Assembly (NCBI GenBank): GCA_002110485.1
Contig: MOWL01000048.1
Coordinates: forward strand, 620,001 to 684,000
DNA length: 64,000 bases
From: Emergomyces orientalis
Lineage: Eukaryota; Ascomycota; Eurotiomycetes; Onygenales; Ajellomycetaceae
Direction: 5' to 3'
Under the pieces are notes generated by a model. It was not told the DNA's origin. It did no database searches and was given only the letters and a program-made list of their open reading frames with translations. The translations under genes were made by a program, and so were the position numbers. Below, piece by piece: positions 58,445 to 64,000 of the stretch. Within the stretch, counting starts at the first letter, position 1; every line of letters starts with the position of its first letter.

Positions 58445-59456
58445 TATACAATCGTCTCCATCATATCATAAACGAAGCCAATATGCCCACAAATCGTTAG
58501 ACCGTTGTGCTGGCCGTTGTGTGACAAGAAGGCAATAGCGGGTTGCGATGGACTCCACTAACTTTTGATCAAGCAGAGACAAGGTTGTCACGAGTATCCA
58601 ATCCGATAGTGTTAGGGCAATAATATCCCAAATTCTCAACAGCGTTTCACAGTTGGCCGTCTATATTCACCCTATCCGTGTCTACGTATCGGTCGTTGTT
58701 CGTTGTTGGATGCTGCTCCGCCCCTGAGTCCAATCGTAAACATCGAGAACCTTGGAAGTTGAAGGCAGGTCACATGAAGAGCCGGTGTCAGGTGATTTTG
58801 GCAGCCCTTGCTGATTAGTAATCTTATTCGTATTTCTCCCTTTGAGCTTGGGATAGTGTTTTTCATGGCTTGCCCTCAGAGATCGTCTTCCATCTCGCTG
58901 GAGAACTGGGTATAGGCTCTCATATGGATGTTTTCTATTGTTTGCTGAAACATGACTCCTGTCTCTGGGACCTACAGACTCATGTTTATCCTCGAATGAG
59001 TTCCGGAATCAGCATAGCTGTTGCCTTATTTATTTTCATTAACCCACGCGTTAACCACGTTTTGACGCTATCATTAACCAGTAGAAGCACGTTCTGATGC
59101 TGAGCCTAGGTAAACTGGTGACGCTCGCCGAATTCCCCTCGATTCACGCCCAGCATGCCGAGCCGATTCAGCTGCCGGCATGCCGAAGATCTACATCAAT
59201 AACAGCCCGATTGGGAACGGAACGGAACATGAGTTTGCCGGTCGCCATGTCCCAGAACGGAAAAGCGCCGATTTCCGATCCCAAGAGTTTCAAACCTCGC
59301 GACACATTGTTGTATGAACAGTACACACACAGAGGAGCGTTGTTCAGCCAGCTTACTGAAGCTGAAGCATTATTCGGAATGTGATTGCCTGGAGAATCGA
59401 AGTACCCGCGCTCGTTGCTCAATGAAGTACCCGCATCCTAGTTGTTCCCTGCAATT
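58445..59456. promoter_or_regulatory. Divergent promoter region, msc2 / alg1
   Basis: 1.0 kb between divergent starts. Frames at 59097-59384 (+) and 59168-59422 (-) overlap each other and show no domain, so I treat them as chance. No other feature is recognised. Confidence 0.4.
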
Positions 59457-61116
59457 ATGCTAACAACGTTCCTTGGGGGAGCACTGCTCATCCTGGCCGT
59501 TTCTATACCAGTGTTGATATTTGCCCTGCCATCTCGCTATGAGCGGAGACAACCTACACCTTCAGACTCGTCCTCAAAATTAAAACAATCCGTTCCGAAC
59601 TCTGTCTCTGTTCAGATCGTCGTGCTTGGAGATATAGGTCGCAGCCCGCGAATGCAGTACCATGCATTGAGTCTCGTGAAGCATAGTGGAAATGTATCAA
59701 TCATTGGATATGCGGGTATGTGTTCGTTGCTTTCATCCCCACGACTGCCACATTTTGGAATAAGAGTGCTGACCGTGCGTTACGACTATTAGGTTCCAGC
59801 CTCCACCCAGATTTAGTGGATCATCCTCGAGTCTCCATCGTACCTTTGGCCTCACCCCCAAGCTTTCTTCAAACTCGCAACAAATATCTGTTTCCGTTTC
59901 TTGCTGCTTTGAAGCTGATCCATCAAACCTGGTGCTTGTGGCTTGCCCTAGCGTATCGCTCTAAACCTGCGCAATGGATGTTAGTCCAGGTCAGTCTCCA
60001 TCAACATACCTCCCTTGGCATTCTTCATTCTCTTTTTCTGGGTGCGTTTTACGTCAATTATCTGAGATGAATCCATCTCATGTTTTTCATCATCTTATTT
60101 CATCTCTGATCTCGCTGCTGAGATATCCCTCTATTCCCCCTTTTCAGAATCCACCTACTGCTCCAACCCTCATGATTGCACAGGCTGTTTGCACACTTCG
60201 GAAAACCGACCTGGTCATCGACTGGCACAATTTTGGGTACTCCATCTTGGCTTTAAAACTCGGAGATGGCCATCCAATGGTCAAGATAAATAAGTCCCAC
60301 GAGGCCACATTTGGTCGCTTCTCTTCCGCGCATTTTTGCGTCAGCCGTGCCATGGCGCGGCAGTTACGTGATGACTTAAGAATTAAAACTCCGATTCTTG
60401 TTTTGCATGACCGGCCACCATCCATTTTCCAGCCCTTTCGAAGCAACAAGGAAAAATATGAGTTTTTATCGTCTCTCTCAGAAACAGCCGAATTCGTTGG
60501 AGATATGAGAACGGGAAGGTGTCGTCTTCTAGTCAGCTCCACTTCATGGACACCAGACGAAGACTTTTCGATTTTAATCGATGCCTTATGTCGCTATTCA
60601 GCCTTGGCTTCCACCAAAAAACCTGGCCTGCCGCGTCTGGGCGTCATAATAACTGGAAAGGGCCCGCAGCAGCAAATGTACCTTTCCAGAATTGCTAAAT
60701 TAATGGCCAAAAGCAAGCTTGAAAAAGTGACAATTAAATCAGCATGGCTAAGTTTACATGATTATGCTCATCTCCTTGCGAGCGCTTCTCTTGGCGTATG
60801 TTTGCATACTAGCAGCAGTGGCGTTGATTTACCTATGAAAGTTGTGGATATGTTTGGAGCTGGGCTCCCTGTCGTTGGCTGGAACCAATACGAGGCGTGG
60901 CCAGAACTTGTTACTGAAGGAGTAAATGGCCTTGGGTTTGGGAGCGTTGATGAGCTTCTTACTCACCTCGTTGAATTGTTTGTTGGAAACGGTGGGAAAC
61001 TCTGCGCACTTCGCCAAGGTGCACTCCATGAAAGTGAACGGCGATGGGACGACGAATGGGATCCGGTCGCTGGAAAGTTATTTGGACTGCCTTCACAGCC
61101 TATCGACAGAACGTAA
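59457..61116 (+). CDS. alg1: Alg1 beta-1,4-mannosyltransferase (GT33)
   Basis: Adds the first mannose to dolichol-PP-GlcNAc2 on the cytosolic face of the ER during N-glycan precursor assembly. Exons 59457-59715, 59793-59989 and 60148-61116, 474 residues. An N-terminal membrane anchor is visible (LGGALLILAVSIPVLIFALP). The family pattern follows: VVLGDIGRSPRMQYHALSL, VDHPRVSIVPL, TDLVIDWHNFGYSILALKLG, HFCVSRAMARQL, VLHDRPPSIFQP, VSSTSWTPDEDFSILIDAL, ITGKGPQQQMYL, and the donor-binding end HTSSSGVDLPMKVVDMFGAG. Length and order fit fungal Alg1. The start at 59457 (MLTTFLGG) gives the anchor directly; the frame has no earlier ATG. Confidence 0.95.
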
Positions 61117-62093
61117 CTACCTACCTAACTAGGTAGATACACGCCAAGGGCATATTACGAGTTACGTCAAATGAAAGTGTTTCTCCAATAATTGACAGTG
61201 GCCACTAAATTTACCGTTTCGCTGAAAATTTTATATATGATTGTTATTTTAATTGCCACACAGAATAATAACCATGCAGTATATCTCCCTCTACATATCC
61301 GTGATGAACTCTGCTGAAGGACCAGTAAAGTTCTACACCTTTTCGACTAAACGAATAATGGGCAAGGAGCCACTCCGCTCGAAGCCGCGGAAAACGCCAC
61401 TCTGAACCTTCGTTGTATCAACGGACCATGGCCATGGGCCAGGGCCCAGACGACGAGATGTGAACAGCACGGCGATCTCAAAAGTATGAACCAGCCAAGG
61501 CACTAATAAAGGTCCACTAAAACCCCACAGCCTGAATGAAATGGATGAGCCTCGTAGGCGTTAACTTACCATGGCAATGGTCCATGCCCACAATTATTAA
61601 ATGCTTAACTTAAACTTGTCCAAGATTTAATTGAACCTTTGAAGGCACACTATTTAATAGAATATCATCAACTCTCAGGCCTCGAATTCTCCGAACCAAC
61701 GGCAATGCAACTGAGGCATGGTTTGAAGCTGTCCTTGATTTAATTTAGTGCAGTTTTTAGTGTCAGTTCAAACTTTGAGAGTGACATCTTTGCCTTTCCC
61801 TTCGTGGATAGCTTCCTTGTACTTCACAACTAACTTTCTAACTACGTCCGGACAGAGCAACAGATTACCCTTTTGCATTGCACCAAGAGAGGGCCCGAGA
61901 GGCACTGACCTGCAAATCGGCTGGACAGATAGCAACCCAGCCGATATATTCTTTTTCATAAAAGTCTCATTATTTCTACCCAATATTCCCTTTCTTGCCT
62001 TCAATGGTATAAAAAACCAGTGGAAGCCACTGGTCTAAGAATTGATCAATTTTTTTCCACACAGCCTATGGGGACTCCGGTTGGGCATTCCAG
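61117..62093. other. Spacer
   Basis: About 1 kb on the plus strand between alg1 and the membrane-protein gene. No gene is recognised. A palindromic CCATGGCCATGG-like word occurs near 61427-61438. Confidence 0.4.
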
Positions 62094-63589
62094 ATGGCAT
62101 CAGGGAGGGATTCTGAAGAGGATAAAGGCCCGCTTATTCTTGCGGTCATTTGGGTTGTAACTTGTCTTGCACTTGTCGTGGTTGCTACGAGGCTCTACGT
62201 CAGAGCCAAAATCGTACGAAAGATTGGACTGGACGACTGGCTCATTCTGATATCCATGGTATATTAATATCTCTCTACCTTCCCTCATCCCTATATAAAT
62301 TTTGTCACATAAGTTTTCATTATTTTTCATTTTTCATTTTTATTTTTCATTTTTTCTTTTGTTGCCAATTTTCTTCTCAGATCGTACTAACCACATTTTC
62401 ATTCAAATCAAGGCTTTGAGTATTGTCTGTGTCGTACTGGTTACAGTTAGCGTAGGTTATGGATTTGGAAAGCACGAAGACACACTGACGCCTGAGCAAA
62501 TCCGCGGTTCGAGGCTCAATGCCCAGATCGCTTCACTCTTTGGAATACTTGCAATCTTAGTTCCAAAGCTTGCGGTGGCTGCGATGCTCAACAGAATCTT
62601 TGTCCCAACTCGCTTCCACCGTAATATGGTCTGGCTTCTGAGCGGATTTGCCACGTTGGTCGGCTGCATATGCTTTCCCGTCCTCATGACTATTTGCCGG
62701 CCTCACCGGGCGACCTGGGATAAGCGTATCAAGAATGCCAAGTGTAGAGACCCCTCGTCATCCACTGACTATTTAATTTTCACTGGAGGTCTGTCATATC
62801 TCCCCAACAACCCAAGCAGGGACCAGCAGCATGAAAATGACACGCACGTTTACTAATATGTCACTTCATACATAGCGGTATCTGCGTTTGTGGATTTGTA
62901 CTTCGCAGTGTATGCGGTTGTTGTGTGTTGGAAGCTCAAGGTGTTAGTCTTGAAGAAAATTGCCGTTTGCGCTGCACTGGGACTCGGTTCAATGTGTGTT
63001 TTGCCTATACCCCCTTTGTTCAGTTCGAGGCCACTTTTCCTCACAAGCCGTTGCCTTTACAGTGCTTGTGCCGTGGCTATTGTCAAATGCGTGCAGCTGC
63101 CAACTTTGAAACAGAGAGTCGACACTACGTGTAAGTCTGTTAACCGACCGTACTACCCCGGGATTAACTTGGAGGGGCTAATATCAGATGTCCTGCAGAT
63201 AGAAGCAGTGAGTTGATAATTTGGACCACGTAAACATTCCTTTTTTGCCCCCTCTTTTTCTTGTCTTGCACACCGTCCTCGAGACTGACGATTGGGGCGA
63301 CAATTCTAGACTCGAGGCGGACACTGTTATTATGGCCTCCTGTATTCCGACGCTGAAACCTATTTTCCATTTATTTCAAAAAAAGAAAACCAGCCCGCTA
63401 GTGTCTGCGAGCTATTTTTTTCCCCCTGACCCTCCCGATCGCAGAAGCCATAGGAGTAGTTTCTCGGGTGAAAGCCAACAGTTGAAGGAACTGACGCCTT
63501 CTCACATCAGTGGAACCAACGCCCGAGGCGAAGACAGGCCGCTGCCATTACCGTCCGAATCTGGGGATGAGCGCTCTCTGATCCGTTGA
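62094..63589 (+). CDS. PTH11/rhodopsin-domain-like seven-helix membrane protein
   Basis: Exons 62094-62258, 62413-62788, 62876-62993, 63063-63130, 63199-63229 and 63310-63589 give 345 residues. The product matches the fungal rhodopsin-like integral membrane family that includes PTH11-related receptors. Family blocks are ATRLYVRAKIVRKIGLDDWL (helix I-II), ALSIVCVVLVTVSVGYGFGK, LFGILAILVPKLAVAAMLNR, VSAFVDLYFAVYAVVVCWKL, KKIAVCAALGLGSI, VAIVKCVQLPTLK and ELIIWTTLEADTVIMASCIP. The 31-nt exon 5 was placed because it restores the LIIWT block in frame. The C-terminal tail (about 80 residues) is cytosolic and Ser/Pro-rich. There is no CFEM domain. The ligand is unknown. Confidence 0.83.
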
Positions 63590-64000
63590 GAAAGTGATAT
63601 TGACGGGGAAGTTGAACTACAATAGCTCAGCTCCGGCCGCACTAATACAAACTGCGTCGCTTCCTCTGTCGTCTAAAGGTCGGGAGAGAGGTCGGAATGT
63701 TGGATATTTCTCAAGAAAGGTCACTGCAACTCCAGGGCACAAGTCGAGTCCTAAATACCCTACCCACCTAGTTGTCTATCACATCTCATGCGTCCTTGCC
63801 ACTCCGAAGGGAACGCATACCACCATTTTAGCTTCAGAATATAGAGGGTTAGGCTAGAGTAAAAGAGTTAGAAGCTTGAGAAATATGAAGCGAAAAACTC
63901 ACCAGTTATGTACTGTACAGGTACAAGTACTTCATATCTTGATATAGGTACCTAGGTATCATATATGGTTCTTTTAAGAGGTGAAGAACCAAGTGGCAAA
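63590..64000. other. Right-edge spacer
   Basis: 411 bp after the membrane-protein stop. No gene is recognised; GTACAGGTACAAGTAC near 63914-63929 is a small palindrome-rich patch. Confidence 0.4.

Noticed and set aside
59097..59422. Overlapping open frames on both strands in the msc2-alg1 promoter
   Set aside because: The two frames mirror each other, lack domains or signal peptides, and sit in a divergent promoter. Chance openness is more likely.
1..64000. CRISPR array, prophage or bacterial operon
   Set aside because: No spaced direct repeats of that form were seen. Genes are intron-bearing and eukaryotic throughout.

Overview
The window looks like nuclear DNA of a filamentous ascomycete, most likely Eurotiomycetes and possibly Onygenales. 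Housekeeping proteins (NCS-1, Rad6, KinA-type kinesin, Alg1, Erg10, Msc2) read as Eurotiomycete-like, introns are short (about 50-140 nt) with GTANGT donors, and intergenic spacers are roomy. No ribosomal RNA or confident tRNA was seen. The order is inference from sequence feel, not from a search.

Layout. 0-4.4 kb: a broken nucleotidyltransferase-like fragment, a DUF2306 membrane protein, then an empty spacer. 4.4-12.7 kb: conserved genes, namely the calcium sensor NCS-1 (+), an EMP70/TM9 nonaspanin (-) and a PCI-domain Csn12/Thp1 protein (-). 12.95-20.47 kb: a nested LINE retrotransposon on the minus strand, bounded by a perfect 16-bp target-site duplication. The outer element is decayed. 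The inner element keeps an open reverse transcriptase/RNase H frame and ends in two tandem 3' ends with (AAT)n tails. 20.5-38 kb: an accessory-looking stretch with a GPI-type secreted protein, two short multi-exon secreted proteins, an FMO-type monooxygenase, a SigF-like NTF2-domain protein and a LaeA-like methyltransferase. It also holds one conserved ribosome-biogenesis gene (lcp5) and a 3.8-kb gene-poor gap. 38-64 kb: mostly conserved genes, namely a 5'-nucleotidase-type phosphatase, a histidine phosphatase, kinesin-1, Rad6, acetyl-CoA acetyltransferase, the Msc2 zinc transporter, Alg1 mannosyltransferase and a PTH11/rhodopsin-like membrane protein.

Most genes were rebuilt exon by exon. 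Every exon set given sums to a multiple of three except kinesin, which is one nucleotide short in a run of six C. There is no operon logic. EMP70, kinesin, Alg1, Msc2 and NCS-1 serve the secretory and trafficking systems. Erg10 and Alg1 feed sterol and dolichol-linked glycan synthesis. The accessory block combines secreted proteins, a monooxygenase and a LaeA-like methyltransferase, but no backbone biosynthetic enzyme is present, so I do not call it a metabolite cluster.

Most noteworthy: the nested LINE, whose 503-codon ORF1 is interrupted only by TGA; a 182-bp near-perfect foldback at 45.05-45.24 kb; the kinesin frameshift; and two small secreted-protein genes, one of them weakly Bys1-like.
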